From the NCBI GenBank assembly GCA_036676475.1, contig JAKFCU010000077.1, forward strand, positions 1 to 64,000: DNA of 64,000 nucleotides. The letters are read 5' to 3'. This DNA is from LC029 sp036676475 (lineage in GTDB: Bacteria > Bacillota > Bacilli > Aneurinibacillales > RAOX-1). The position numbers were made by a program, and so were the translations under genes. The notes beneath the pieces were generated by a model. The model saw only the letters and a program-made list of their open reading frames with translations, did no database searches and had not been told where the DNA came from. Below, piece after piece: positions 1 to 8,271 of the stretch (positions are counted from its first letter, which is position 1; the number at the start of each line of letters is the position of its first letter).

Positions 1-1301
1 CCTTGACCTTGACCGCTGCCTGGTCCTTGGGCGGAATTTGAGCCGGATCCGGCGCTTTGCCCTTGGCCTTTTGCCGGCGTGCTGCCCGGGGTTCCGCTGT
101 TGCCTTGACCCGGCACACCCGCCCCCTGGCTGTTATTTCCCGCCGCCGCTTGACCAAGGCTCATTTGTGACTGCTGCAGAGCGGCCAGCGACCCCGCCAT
201 CTGAAAGCCCATATTTTGCATTTGCGCATTTTGCTGCATCGCTTGCACGAAGGCCTCCTTCATCTCCTCGAAGGATTGCGGGAGGTTGCCGCCCCGAAGG
301 TTCTCTGCCGCTTGCTTTAAATTTTCGGCGATCTGCTTCAGATCGGCCTCGCCGCCTTCGCTGCCCATGGCCATTGCTGCCATTTCTTCCAATAAACGCG
401 CCAACTCTTCTTTCTGTTCCGCAGAGAAACTTTCCAGCAGCTTTGAGATTTCTTTCATAGCCTTAAGCAAGGCTTCCTGATCTTCCTTGGTGAGCGCTTT
501 GGCTATATCCTTAAGCCCTTCATTTTGCTCAAGCATTTGCTGCATCTGGAGCAGAGCATTCTGCTTTTGCATCTCCTTTTCCTGAATGGCCAATAACTCT
601 TTTTCGGCTTTTTCCAACGCATTGAGCTGTTCTACCAGCGACTCCTTTTCCTCCAGTTCCTCCTTCAAATCCTCTAATACATCAGTAAGCAGTTGCTTTT
701 GTTCTGCGGTGAGCTTGTCGTTTTTCTTGGCTTCCTCTACCGCTTCCTCCAGCTTCTTCTCGACTGTCTCCGTCACTTGAGCCGTCATCGCTCGCTCGTG
801 CAGGATCTCATCCATCGAATTGGGCATAACAAGAAGCAACAGCCAGATGCCTGCGACACTTCCGTAAAGCACAACCGGCCGGCGGGTAAACGTCCAAATG
901 GGGAGCTGATGCAAGATTTCAGCAAGCTGGCGGCGTATCCTGCGAACCGCATCTTCTCGCTGCATCGCGGCAATCGGGGAAGAATTTTCCCGATTCTCCC
1001 AAGCCGTCATCGCCCGCTCGGATAAACCCAAGCGGTCTGCTTCCCGGGCGGCCGCTTCCCACGTTGGGGGCCTACATACGGTATAAGTCACCCCTCCCCC
1101 TATGGCTAATAAGAAGAGGCTGATCGCCCATGACAGATAATATGGGATGGGAAACAAGCGGGCGGCAAGCAGGAGAAGGACTCCTGCCCCCATCGCCCAC
1201 AGGGAACTGCGAACCAGCCCTTGTATGAGCTGCCGGAGAAGCAGCAGCCACTTGATCGGCTCCAGCAGCTCTTTCAGATCATCCCTTCGTGATGCGAACA
1301 C
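1..1301 (-). CDS. Membrane-anchored coiled-coil protein, C-terminus outside the window
   Basis: The reading frame stays open from a GTG start at 1301 to the window edge (about 433 codons). A strong GGAGGGAGG ribosome site lies 4 nt before the GTG. Seen: two hydrophobic segments near residues 38-80, another near residue 170, then a long Glu/Lys/Gln-rich region with coiled-coil character (about residues 180-330), then a low-complexity tail rich in Gln, Gly, Ser and Pro that runs off the window. It is the last visible gene of a minus-strand set with an ABC permease, ABC ATPase and a large membrane protein, separated from the permease by a 158-nt gap holding a long inverted repeat. I do not recognise a named family; the domain plan resembles DUF4175-like proteins, but that is a guess. 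Base composition is clearly GC-richer than the rest of the window. Confidence 0.75.
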   Translation of the reverse strand, partial: MFASRRDDLKELLEPIKWLLLLRQLIQGLVRSSLWAMGAGVLLLLAARLFPIPYYLSWAISLFLLAIGGGVTYTVCRPPTWEAAAREADRLGLSERAMTAWENRENSSPIAAMQREDAVRRIRRQLAEILHQLPIWTFTRRPVVLYGSVAGIWLLLLVMPNSMDEILHERAMTAQVTETVEKKLEEAVEEAKKNDKLTAEQKQLLTDVLEDLKEELEEKESLVEQLNALEKAEKELLAIQEKEMQKQNALLQMQQMLEQNEGLKDIAKALTKEDQEALLKAMKEISKLLESFSAEQKEELARLLEEMAAMAMGSEGGEADLKQIAENLKQAAENLRGGNLPQSFEEMKEAFVQAMQQNAQMQNMGFQMAGSLAALQQSQMSLGQAAAGNNSQGAGVPGQGNSGTPGSTPAKGQGQSAGSGSNSAQGPGSGQGQ

Positions 1302-1373
1302 AGGTCCTCCCTCCCTCTTTTGCACTTATCAAATAGTATAATGCGCATGGTTACAGAGCAGCTTTCTTACCAC

Positions 1374-1426
1374 ATAGGAATTTTTAACTTCGGTAAAGCA
1401 ATGAAGTAACGAAGAAAAATTCCTAT
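1374..1426. repeat. Long perfect inverted repeat between operon genes
   Basis: A 12-bp arm (ATAGGAATTTTT, 1374-1385) is matched exactly by its complement at 1415-1426, and the interior also pairs (ACTTCG with CGAAG). No U-run follows on the minus strand, so it is not a classic terminator. It may stabilise or attenuate the ABC-operon transcript, or be a small mobile-repeat relic. Confidence 0.6.
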
Positions 1427-1459
1427 TGGCATAAAAAACTTCCTTTAAAAGCGGTCTGG

Positions 1460-2365
1460 CTACCCTGAAATGCTTCGATAGAAGTTTTTTTTACGGAACA
1501 ACCGCGGTTTCACAGGGCGAATAATATAGATGGACCACAAAAGCAGGATGACCGTTAAAGATCCAAAAAATAAACAGAATAACCAGTAGGAATCGATCGG
1601 CGGCAGATTCTGCTGACCCATTGGTCCGGCGGAATAGCGGTGCAAAGGTCCCTCGTTAAAAATATCCAGCATCACAAAAAACGGATTGACACTGTGTAGG
1701 AAGTGTGACCATAGGGGTGGGGTCGGATTCGGAACGCCAGCCTGATAGAGCCTGTTCATGAAAAAGCTGGTGGCCAGCGTAGCTAAAAGACCGGATCCAG
1801 CTGTGTACCCAAAAATCGTGGCATAGGTCACCACCGTGGACACGCCCGTCCGCTTAAATATGGTAGAGAAAAACACCCCCATGGCCCCACAGGCCAACAT
1901 CGTCACGACATAAAAGCCGAATACCCGGATCAGCTGAACAGGGGATACACCACCATAGAGAAAGACAATACTGTACAGCGGGATCGAGGCTAATACGAGA
2001 AAAATCATAAAGCTCAAGGAGGAGAACCATTTTCCTATAATGAGCTTGGTCGCAGACAGGTTCGTGGTCTGCAGAATACTTAAGGTCTGTCTTTCCCGCT
2101 CGCCGCTGATCACCCCGGCGGTTAAGCCTGGTGTCACGAAAGCCACCATCGCTAACTGCAAGAAGGACAGCATCATGAATATTTCACGCGTACGATAGGG
2201 ATTAAAATAGCTCTCCATACCGGTTTGCAAATAGATAAAAGCGAGCGCAATTCCTCCCAGAACGAGCAGATAGGCGCTGATCGCCCAAGGAGAGCGCTTG
2301 GATCGCATACGCATGCGAAGCTCTTTGAATAAGACAGGATTTCTCAATCGTTGGACAAGGTTCAT
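1460..2365 (-). CDS. ABC-2 type transporter permease
   Basis: This 301-residue protein has a cytosolic N-terminus followed by six predicted membrane helices. The loop after helix 2 holds the conserved ABC-2 pattern around residues 83-100 (TAGVISGERERQTLSIL), which couples permease to ATPase. Its ATG overlaps the stop codon of the ATPase gene (ATGA), with AAAGGAG 7 nt ahead, so the two are translationally coupled. Substrate unknown. Together with the 300-residue ATPase it forms a typical two-gene exporter, the arrangement of gliding/Nos-type or drug-type ABC-2 systems. A large exported protein is encoded upstream and a coiled-coil protein downstream in the same direction. Confidence 0.88.
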   Translation of the reverse strand: MNLVQRLRNPVLFKELRMRMRSKRSPWAISAYLLVLGGIALAFIYLQTGMESYFNPYRTREIFMMLSFLQLAMVAFVTPGLTAGVISGERERQTLSILQTTNLSATKLIIGKWFSSLSFMIFLVLASIPLYSIVFLYGGVSPVQLIRVFGFYVVTMLACGAMGVFFSTIFKRTGVSTVVTYATIFGYTAGSGLLATLATSFFMNRLYQAGVPNPTPPLWSHFLHSVNPFFVMLDIFNEGPLHRYSAGPMGQQNLPPIDSYWLFCLFFGSLTVILLLWSIYIIRPVKPRLFRKKNFYRSISG

Positions 2366-3288
2366 GACCCTACTCCTTTCGTGATCTCCAGGAAGATCTC
2401 TTCTAAATTGCCTTCTCCTTCCGCAAAGGACAGCAGTGGAAAACCCGACTGGATCAGATTTACTAGCAAGGAAGTTTGCTCCTCCTCGGTCCCCGCAAAT
2501 CCCGCGGTCACGATCTGTCCTTCGCGCTCCACTTGTTCAATGATGGGCAACGCTTCAAGCTTGGCCACCAGTTCTTCCACCCGGTCGCTCAGGCGAATCT
2601 TCAAAACTTTATGGCCCTGCATCTGTTTGTAGATTTGCTCTACATTTCCGCAAGCGATGAGCTCACCGCCTTCGATGATGCCGATCACATCACACATCTC
2701 CGCCAGTTCCGGCAAGATATGGGAGCTGATGATAATCGTTTTACCCATATCCGCAAGCTCCTTCAAAATCTCCCGCAGCTCAATCCTTGCCCGCGGGTCC
2801 AATCCGGATGCCGGCTCATCCAGAATCAGCACTTCCGGGTTATGCACCAGACAGCGCGCCAATCCCAGCCTCTGCTTCATTCCTCGCGATAACGAATCGA
2901 CATAGGTGTCGGTTTTATGACTGAGATTCACCAGCTCCAAGAGCTGGGGGATGATCTGCTTTCGCTCCCCGGCCGGGATATCGTAGGTTTCTCCGTAAAA
3001 ATCGAGATACTCGTAAGCCCGAAGATTATCGTAAACTCCAAAAAAGTCAGGCATAAAACCAATCAGCTTGCGGACTTGTTTCGAATGCTTCACAACATCG
3101 TAGCCGCCTACATAGGCCTTCCCGCCGGTTGGCTCAAGCAGCGTGGCAAGAATGGACATCGTGGTGGATTTCCCTGCCCCGTTGGGACCAACAAAACCGA
3201 ACACGGTGCCTTTCTCAATCTCCAGATTCAGCCCCTTGAGGGCTTCCATTTTCCCATACTTCTTGCGTAAATTTTCAATTCGGATCAT
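2362..3288 (-). CDS. ABC transporter ATP-binding protein
   Basis: A 308-residue ATPase with all core motifs: Walker A GPNGAGKST (about residues 35-43), Q-loop near GFMPDFFGVYDN, signature LSRGMKQRL (about 138), Walker B LILDEP (about 155) and the switch His in SSHIL. The extra C-terminal domain (about residues 220-300) is typical of CcmA/DRA-type ATPases that drive ABC-2 permeases. It should energise the permease encoded directly after it. Its ATG overlaps the stop of the upstream membrane-protein gene by 4 nt, and its own stop overlaps the permease ATG, so all three form one translationally coupled unit. Confidence 0.92.
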   Translation of the reverse strand: MIRIENLRKKYGKMEALKGLNLEIEKGTVFGFVGPNGAGKSTTMSILATLLEPTGGKAYVGGYDVVKHSKQVRKLIGFMPDFFGVYDNLRAYEYLDFYGETYDIPAGERKQIIPQLLELVNLSHKTDTYVDSLSRGMKQRLGLARCLVHNPEVLILDEPASGLDPRARIELREILKELADMGKTIIISSHILPELAEMCDVIGIIEGGELIACGNVEQIYKQMQGHKVLKIRLSDRVEELVAKLEALPIIEQVEREGQIVTAGFAGTEEEQTSLLVNLIQSGFPLLSFAEGEGNLEEIFLEITKGVGS

Positions 3289-5672
3289 TTTTTGATCACC
3301 TTGCCTTCCACACTGATCGCCGGCATGCCGAGATGATGATGTCCGTCGGTGCTGTGGGCGAATTGGACTTTCAGCTTGCCCTCGCCCGATACGAAGCGGC
3401 TGATTTTGACTCCAGCGAGCTTACCCGCTTCGAAAACCTTGTCAAACGGTTCATATTGATCGGTCTTCCAGTTATAAACCTGTTTATCAAAACGGGTTCC
3501 GTCATTGGACCAAGTATACATATTGATTTTCTCTACCGTAAACTTCTGGTCCGGCCGGGAGATATTGAATTCGAAGGTAATATCCCCTGGAGGCAACATA
3601 AATCCGTCTCCCACATGATCCGCTTGGACAGAGCTTTCCGTCATCACAGGCTCAAAAGTTCCTCCAGGGAAGAACACGGAGCCATCTTGGGATGGCTTAA
3701 CCGTTAATTCGGATCTCACCAGGGTTAAGTTTTCCTCTTTCATCGTCTCTCCAGGGACTTCCACGTCCACGAGCGGATCGTCTGTCCAGCCTGCCAGCAT
3801 GACGGGAGTACTCCAACTGCTCCCCGGATAGCCCTGATTGCCCATGTTATTAAACATTTCCAATACCATTTGCTCCCGGCTCGGCTGTCCGCCTCTCCGG
3901 TTCTGTAAATGACTGGGGAGCATCAGGTTCGTATTGAATGGACCTCCGCCCGGGCGCCACAGGGTATTCGTGTCAAAGTTCAATTCCACTTGCACGGTAT
4001 CTCCCGGCGCCAGCCTCGGTATATCCTGCACATGTCTTCCAGTGACCACTTTTACATCTCTAAGTATAAAGCGGGACTCGTTTTTGACTTTCCCCACTAG
4101 TTTTCCTTGCTTGTACTCAAGATCGGCTGCAAACTTCCCGGCATCAGGCAAGCTCTTTTGCATAAAGGCCTTGCGCAGGGACCAAAACTCTACATTTTTA
4201 TACTCGATTTCTGCCTGTTCAGGGGAAACGGATACCCATGTATCCTTCATTTTCTGCTCATCATAAGGGCCATACATCTGATTCCAAGGCAAGACGATGC
4301 TGTTATCTTTGAAGCGAAGCTTGTAGCTTCCTCCGCCCGGCACGAACATCGCCGTCGCTGCCGAGAAGTCTCCCGATCCTGCCCCGTCCAAGTTCACATA
4401 GCCGACATTATGGACGAGAACATTCGTGCTTCGCTGCATCAATCCATACTGATAGATCCCGTAAGCCGTGAAGAATGCAAGCACGGGCACGATCCCCCAA
4501 ATCCACTCCCGCTTCTCTTTGCGCTTCAGAATGAAATAGAGAAGCGGACCAATGATCAGGACATAAACCAGAAACAGAGAGCCTAAGATGATGACATTCG
4601 GGAGCTTTAAAGATGGAATCCGATCCGCCGCTTGGCTCAAAGGCCAGATATTTCCCATCATATCCATTTTTTGCATGAAGGGACGTTTGTTGACATGAAG
4701 GAGCATTTGTCCCCACAGCTCACTATTCCCCGCCCAGCTGCCCACCGGTTCTTCGATAAGATCATAAGCTGCATAAAGAACCTTTCCTGCTCCTGCATCG
4801 CCGGATACAAACAGCGGGATCTGATTTTCTTGATATAATACCGTTCCCTTTTTAACAGAAGCTTGGCTTACCGTAAATGGCTTATGCAGCTCTAAGGGCT
4901 TGTTCACGGCTTTAGCGAGACTGTTTAAGGTCTGAATCTCTGCTGTGCCTTTCACTTCCACCGGCAACAGCTGAGACAGCCCAGCCACCGATTTTTCAAT
5001 TTGGGCACCGCCCGCGAGAACGAGAAATCCGCCTTCCTTCGTCCAATCTTCAATAGCCTTGGCTTGCTCCTTGCTTAAGCTGTCCATGGCAAAATTGTTA
5101 ATGACGAGCATATCCAGCATCTTCAGCGGAGTTGAAAAGGATGGAACATCCTCCGCCTTCATATCGATGACTCGGGCGGGAGCCGGATATTGGTTTTTAG
5201 GCAGAGTACTCAAAAAGTTTGCGGTATCCGGATCCGTCGCCAAGACGCCGACAAAAAGCGTGTCCGGACTGAGAGATCGTCCGCCGACCTTGATCTTAGT
5301 GACCTCTTGATCTCCATTGTAGAGCTTAATGTACGTACTCGGATTAAGATTTTGCCCGGGTACAAGCAGGGTCATCTGCTTCGTAGCACCCTTCGCGAGA
5401 GTTACTGGCTGATAGTATGTTCCGGAGAACTCTCCTCCGTTTACGACTTCCAAGACAAGCTTTCCTTCCAAATCTTCGCCTTGATTGGTCAATGTGATTT
5501 GGATAGGCACGAGCTGAGAATTCTTAAACTCTCCGCCAATACCGGGTTTAACGCTTATCTCCACCTTTCCTTCGGCATGCACCAGGCTCGTAGGAAATAG
5601 CAGCAACGATAGAATGATAACGAAGCCTAAAAACAAGCCTATCATCGGTTTAAATTGCCTTTCTAAAGCCAT
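3285..5672 (-). CDS. Large exported membrane protein of an ABC operon, unknown function
   Basis: A 795-residue protein. The start at 5672 (residues MALERQ) is chosen because GGAGG lies 9 nt upstream; a longer TTG frame from 5690 would swallow that site. The N-terminus is a signal or anchor helix ending near LVHA. Next come a beta-rich domain (about 30-120), a Rossmann-like segment resembling class-I glutamine-amidotransferase-like domains (about 145-230), and two membrane helices (about 365-420, including GPLLYFILKRKEK). A long beta-rich C-terminal part lies probably outside the cell. No catalytic residues are evident. Gene order with the ABC pair suggests a partner in export or cell-envelope stress, by inference only. 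Confidence 0.8.
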   Translation of the reverse strand: MALERQFKPMIGLFLGFVIILSLLLFPTSLVHAEGKVEISVKPGIGGEFKNSQLVPIQITLTNQGEDLEGKLVLEVVNGGEFSGTYYQPVTLAKGATKQMTLLVPGQNLNPSTYIKLYNGDQEVTKIKVGGRSLSPDTLFVGVLATDPDTANFLSTLPKNQYPAPARVIDMKAEDVPSFSTPLKMLDMLVINNFAMDSLSKEQAKAIEDWTKEGGFLVLAGGAQIEKSVAGLSQLLPVEVKGTAEIQTLNSLAKAVNKPLELHKPFTVSQASVKKGTVLYQENQIPLFVSGDAGAGKVLYAAYDLIEEPVGSWAGNSELWGQMLLHVNKRPFMQKMDMMGNIWPLSQAADRIPSLKLPNVIILGSLFLVYVLIIGPLLYFILKRKEKREWIWGIVPVLAFFTAYGIYQYGLMQRSTNVLVHNVGYVNLDGAGSGDFSAATAMFVPGGGSYKLRFKDNSIVLPWNQMYGPYDEQKMKDTWVSVSPEQAEIEYKNVEFWSLRKAFMQKSLPDAGKFAADLEYKQGKLVGKVKNESRFILRDVKVVTGRHVQDIPRLAPGDTVQVELNFDTNTLWRPGGGPFNTNLMLPSHLQNRRGGQPSREQMVLEMFNNMGNQGYPGSSWSTPVMLAGWTDDPLVDVEVPGETMKEENLTLVRSELTVKPSQDGSVFFPGGTFEPVMTESSVQADHVGDGFMLPPGDITFEFNISRPDQKFTVEKINMYTWSNDGTRFDKQVYNWKTDQYEPFDKVFEAGKLAGVKISRFVSGEGKLKVQFAHSTDGHHHLGMPAISVEGKVIKK

Positions 5673-5835
5673 TTCTTTTAACCTCCACAATTTTTCATTT
5701 TTACCGTAAAACTATCTTTTTGTTTTTTCATTTATATTGACGATGCAAAGATGCAAAAAGTCTCACATTTTTTATAATTTATGGAAAAAATTTCGATTCG
5801 AGGGCGTTTAGCACACTATCTAATTGAAATAGTCA

Positions 5836-5867
5836 CAAAAAAACCATTACTTCAAGCAAAGTAATGG
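5836..5867 (-). terminator. Rho-independent terminator downstream of the ArsR gene
   Basis: The hairpin CCATTACTT / AAGTAATGG (5844-5867) is followed on the minus strand by seven T residues. It lies 143 nt beyond the stop of the ArsR-family gene. The rest of 5690-6010 is AT-rich; I see nothing else in it. Confidence 0.7.
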
Positions 5868-6009
5868 TGTTATTACTTAATGGTTCTGAATAAGATTCGT
5901 AAACAGTATCAAACAATGAGGGCTTTTATTGGAGTCTTCTTTTACCACAAACAAACATTCCGATTCAAGGGGGTACTCTCGACTATTGTGATAGATTCAT
6001 CTGCGATTA

Positions 6010-6333
6010 CTAATCATTAAATTTATCAAACAAGGTTATAGTGTCAATCAAATGGTTGTTAAAAATTTGCCGGGCAATCGCTAATAGCTCAGTAATCATG
6101 GGATCGCGGAGGGAATACACAACCCGATTTCCTTCTTTTGTTCCATAAACAATATTTTTATTTCGCAAAACTGCTAATTGTTGGGAAACCGCGGAGCCTT
6201 CACTGCCGATCAAGGTTTGCAACTCATTGACATTTTTGTCACCCTCAGATAACAATTCAAGGATGCGAATTCTTAACGGATGACTCAAAGCTTTGAAAAA
6301 ATCGGCTTTAAATTGTTGTAGCTCGAGGTTCAA
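6010..6333 (-). CDS. ArsR/SmtB-family winged-helix repressor
   Basis: A 107-residue ArsR-fold protein. The N-terminal signature FKALSHPLRIRILELL and the recognition-helix region (GSAVSQQLAVLRNKNIV) are clear. It lacks the metal-binding ELCVC box and has no cysteine, so it is not an arsenic or cadmium sensor of the usual kind. The start is TTG at 6333, 8 nt after GGAGG, and that site sits inside the end of the decayed hyfI-like sequence one base upstream. The regulator is intact although the genes ahead of it in the same transcription unit are wrecked. Its target may be the promoter ahead of the hyf remnant or a remote operon. Confidence 0.85.
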   Translation of the reverse strand: MNLELQQFKADFFKALSHPLRIRILELLSEGDKNVNELQTLIGSEGSAVSQQLAVLRNKNIVYGTKEGNRVVYSLRDPMITELLAIARQIFNNHLIDTITLFDKFND

Positions 6334-6334
6334 T

Positions 6335-6640
6335 TTATACTCCTCCTTCCCTCATGGATAAGGCTTCATACCGGTCTAACGCGAATAGGATTCCTTGAAT
6401 GATAGCTTGCGGCTGTGGAGGACACCCGGGTACATAGACATACACAGGCACGATTTTATCCACCCCACCGTAATGGGCGTAAGTTTCGCCAAACATTCCC
6501 CCTCCACATGCACAAGCCCAACAGCTAAAACCATCTTGGAATTTGCTGCCGCGCGGTACGTTTTTCGAAGGGCTTCTTCCAGGTGTCTGGTTACACACAA
6601 GTACACCATCAGAATGATATCCCCTATAAAACCTAACGAA
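6335..6640 (-). pseudogene. Remnant of a HyfI/NuoB-like hydrogenase small subunit (frameshifted)
   Basis: Two minus-strand frames together give the C-terminal half of a group-4 hydrogenase small subunit (HyfI/EchC/NuoB-like). One frame reads VTRHLEEALRKTY...SKMVLAVG. Near 6515 the match jumps to the other frame: CACGGGMFGETYAHYGG, then VPGCPPQPQAIIQGILFALD. The VPGCPPxP motif, which holds an Fe-S cysteine, is diagnostic. The N-terminal half with the proximal-cluster cysteine pair is missing. The upstream end fuses abruptly to the hyfC remnant near 6640. Not functional as read. Confidence 0.75.
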
Positions 6641-6908
6641 GTTTTGACGATAACGTGGGCACCAGAAGCCCGGCTGTCAGAATGGCCGAAAAAGTAATGT
6701 ATGGCATCGCTACAGTCAGCCATGATGAATGAGCGGACAAAACCGCATCCTTTCTCATATATTTGAACAAATCATAGTATGGTTGCCAAATACTAGGGCC
6801 AATGCGACTTTGCAATCGGGCCTTGCTTTTCTTTAAGACCCCTTGGATAAACGGTGCGGTTAAAATAAGTAAAACCACCTGTAGAAACGCCAACCCCATA
6901 GGATCCAC
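6633..6908 (-). pseudogene. Remnant of HyfC/NuoH-like membrane subunit, N-terminal third only
   Basis: This 91-codon frame matches the start of the hydrogenase-4 component C / formate hydrogenlyase subunit 4 family (NuoH-like): a first membrane helix, then KARLQSRIGPSIWQPYYDLFK, a hallmark of the family, then the start of a second helix. Full-length members have about 300 residues; here the frame ends after LVPTLSSKLR. The sequence that follows belongs to the hyfI remnant, so a deletion removed most of hyfC plus the hyfE, hyfF, hyfG equivalents expected in between. It starts with GTG directly after the stop of the hyfB remnant, as in intact operons. Confidence 0.75.
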
Positions 6909-7528
6909 CTACCTCACCCAAAGTAATAAAATGATCAGCATCAGAATCATATAGGCCAAATAACTTTGCAAATTTCCGCTTTGAATCAATTTCAGTCGTT
7001 GGGAGAAGAGGACGATAGTGTGGATGAGTGGACGATATAGTTTTGATTCGATCACCGAGTCAATTTCTAGTTGATGACGGATACGTTTAGGATAATATGG
7101 ATACTCCGCACGAATATCGACCTTCCGGCGTATCCCGTACAGCCAGCCCAAAATGACCAATACGGGATACGAGTAAGAAGAACCGGTATACTCCATGGTC
7201 GGGAGTAAACAAGTCCCACAATTCCAAGTTTCATCGAATTGGTTATGACTCTTTCCAACCCATAAGCGAAGCAAGAGGAAAGTAAACAAGAGTAAGAGTA
7301 TGAAAATCGCCAAAACCGCTCCAAGCGATAGCGACTCCTGGGGGTTCCCCGTGAACGGCAAATACAAGATCACATTCCCGGTTAAGCTCGCGCGGAAGTA
7401 CCCTCCGACAATGTCCTCTGTGACTAGAAGGACAAATCCCGGCCAGCGATAACTGCACCAATCCCCGCAAATAAATAAAACGATAAGGATAACACAAAGA
7501 GCCACTCTTCCAAGTCAAACCCTTCCAT
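6909..7528 (-). pseudogene. Remnant of HyfB/NuoL-like membrane subunit with internal deletion
   Basis: Two pieces of one gene are fused. An N-terminal piece begins at ATG 7528 (MEGFDLEEWLFVLS), 5-6 nt after AGGTGG, and runs about 34 codons to a TAG at 7426-7424. The C-terminal piece is in another frame down to 6909 and contains ETWNCGTC...MEYTGSSYSYP and KIRHQLEIDSV-like residues typical of the hydrogenase-4 component B C-terminus. Intact HyfB-type proteins exceed 600 residues, so well over a kilobase is missing. An AT-rich promoter region lies at 7530-7600. This was the first gene of the former operon. Confidence 0.7.
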
Positions 7529-7703
7529 GTAACCACCTCTAATATTCAACGTTATTAAATATTTGATAATTTGTATATATCTGTTAATTAAACAGGTTTC
7601 AAGTAATACACTTCGAGGCTTGTCTCTCTAGAAACAGAATGTAATTTCGATCGATCTTTCCTTAGTCCAAAGGGATGGCTGCCGTGAGGTGGATGATATA
7701 ACA

Positions 7704-7743
7704 AAAGGTTGGCCTGTTTTCTCACAAAAACAGGCCAACCTTT
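7704..7743. terminator. Strong 17-bp hairpin between hyf remnant and nirD
   Basis: AAAGGTTGGCCTGTTTT (7704-7720) pairs perfectly with 7727-7743 around a short loop. On the minus strand it is followed by a weak T-rich stretch (TGTTATAT), and it lies 170 nt after the nirD stop, so it probably ends the nirBD transcript. The rest of 7550-7912 holds no supported gene. Confidence 0.65.
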
Positions 7744-7912
7744 ATTCTAGCATGCTTCCACTTGATTGATGCGCCATGCTCTATCAAATCTTATTTTCTA
7801 ATTTTATTTCACCATACTAATCTTGCCTTTAGACTCTCTGATGACTAGGCTTCTTTTCGGCTGCCCAATTGTCATGACAATAGAAGGTCACTTCATTCCT
7901 AGTCGAGTTTTC

Positions 7913-8224
7913 TTAAAGTGTGATGAAAACGTTTTTTCCTTCTACGCTCACTTCATACGTTTTAATGCATCCGGTATCCGGTTCTTGAACTACCCCATCG
8001 CGCAAGGAAATCTTCCAGTCATGGAGAGGGCAAAATACATGTTCTCCGGAAACGATCCCTTCCGATAATGTCCCGCCTTTGTGGGGGCAACGGTTTTCCA
8101 CTGCCCGTATCGTTCCGTCATGGAGGAGGAATACAGCGATCTCCTGGCCTTGTACCACCACGGTTTTACCGATTTTCTCCATTAACTCCGATAGTTCAGC
8201 TACTTTTATTTTTACTACTTGCAT
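7913..8224 (-). CDS. nirD: Nitrite reductase [NAD(P)H] small subunit, Rieske type
   Basis: A 103-residue Rieske [2Fe-2S] protein. The cluster ligands are visible in CPHKGG (Cys/His pair, about residues 46-48) and CPLHDWK (about 66-69). NirD is the small subunit of the cytoplasmic assimilatory/ammonifying nitrite reductase NirBD, which reduces nitrite to ammonia with NAD(P)H. The gene follows nirB by 47 nt on the same strand, and cobA for the sirohaem cofactor lies just beyond. Its own ribosome site GGAGG lies ahead of the ATG at 8224. Confidence 0.93.
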   Translation of the reverse strand: MQVVKIKVAELSELMEKIGKTVVVQGQEIAVFLLHDGTIRAVENRCPHKGGTLSEGIVSGEHVFCPLHDWKISLRDGVVQEPDTGCIKTYEVSVEGKNVFITL

Positions 8225-8271
8225 CCTGATCTCTCCTCCAATTAATTTATATTAGTTAATATTCGTTCGTA

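Noticed and set aside
38..480. Plus-strand frames opposite the coiled-coil gene
   Set aside because: The minus-strand frame is open over 1.3 kb with a strong ribosome site and coding-like heptads; the plus frames are GC-driven shadows.
7823..8068. Plus-strand frame opposite nirD
   Set aside because: Shadow of the clearly coding Rieske gene on the minus strand.
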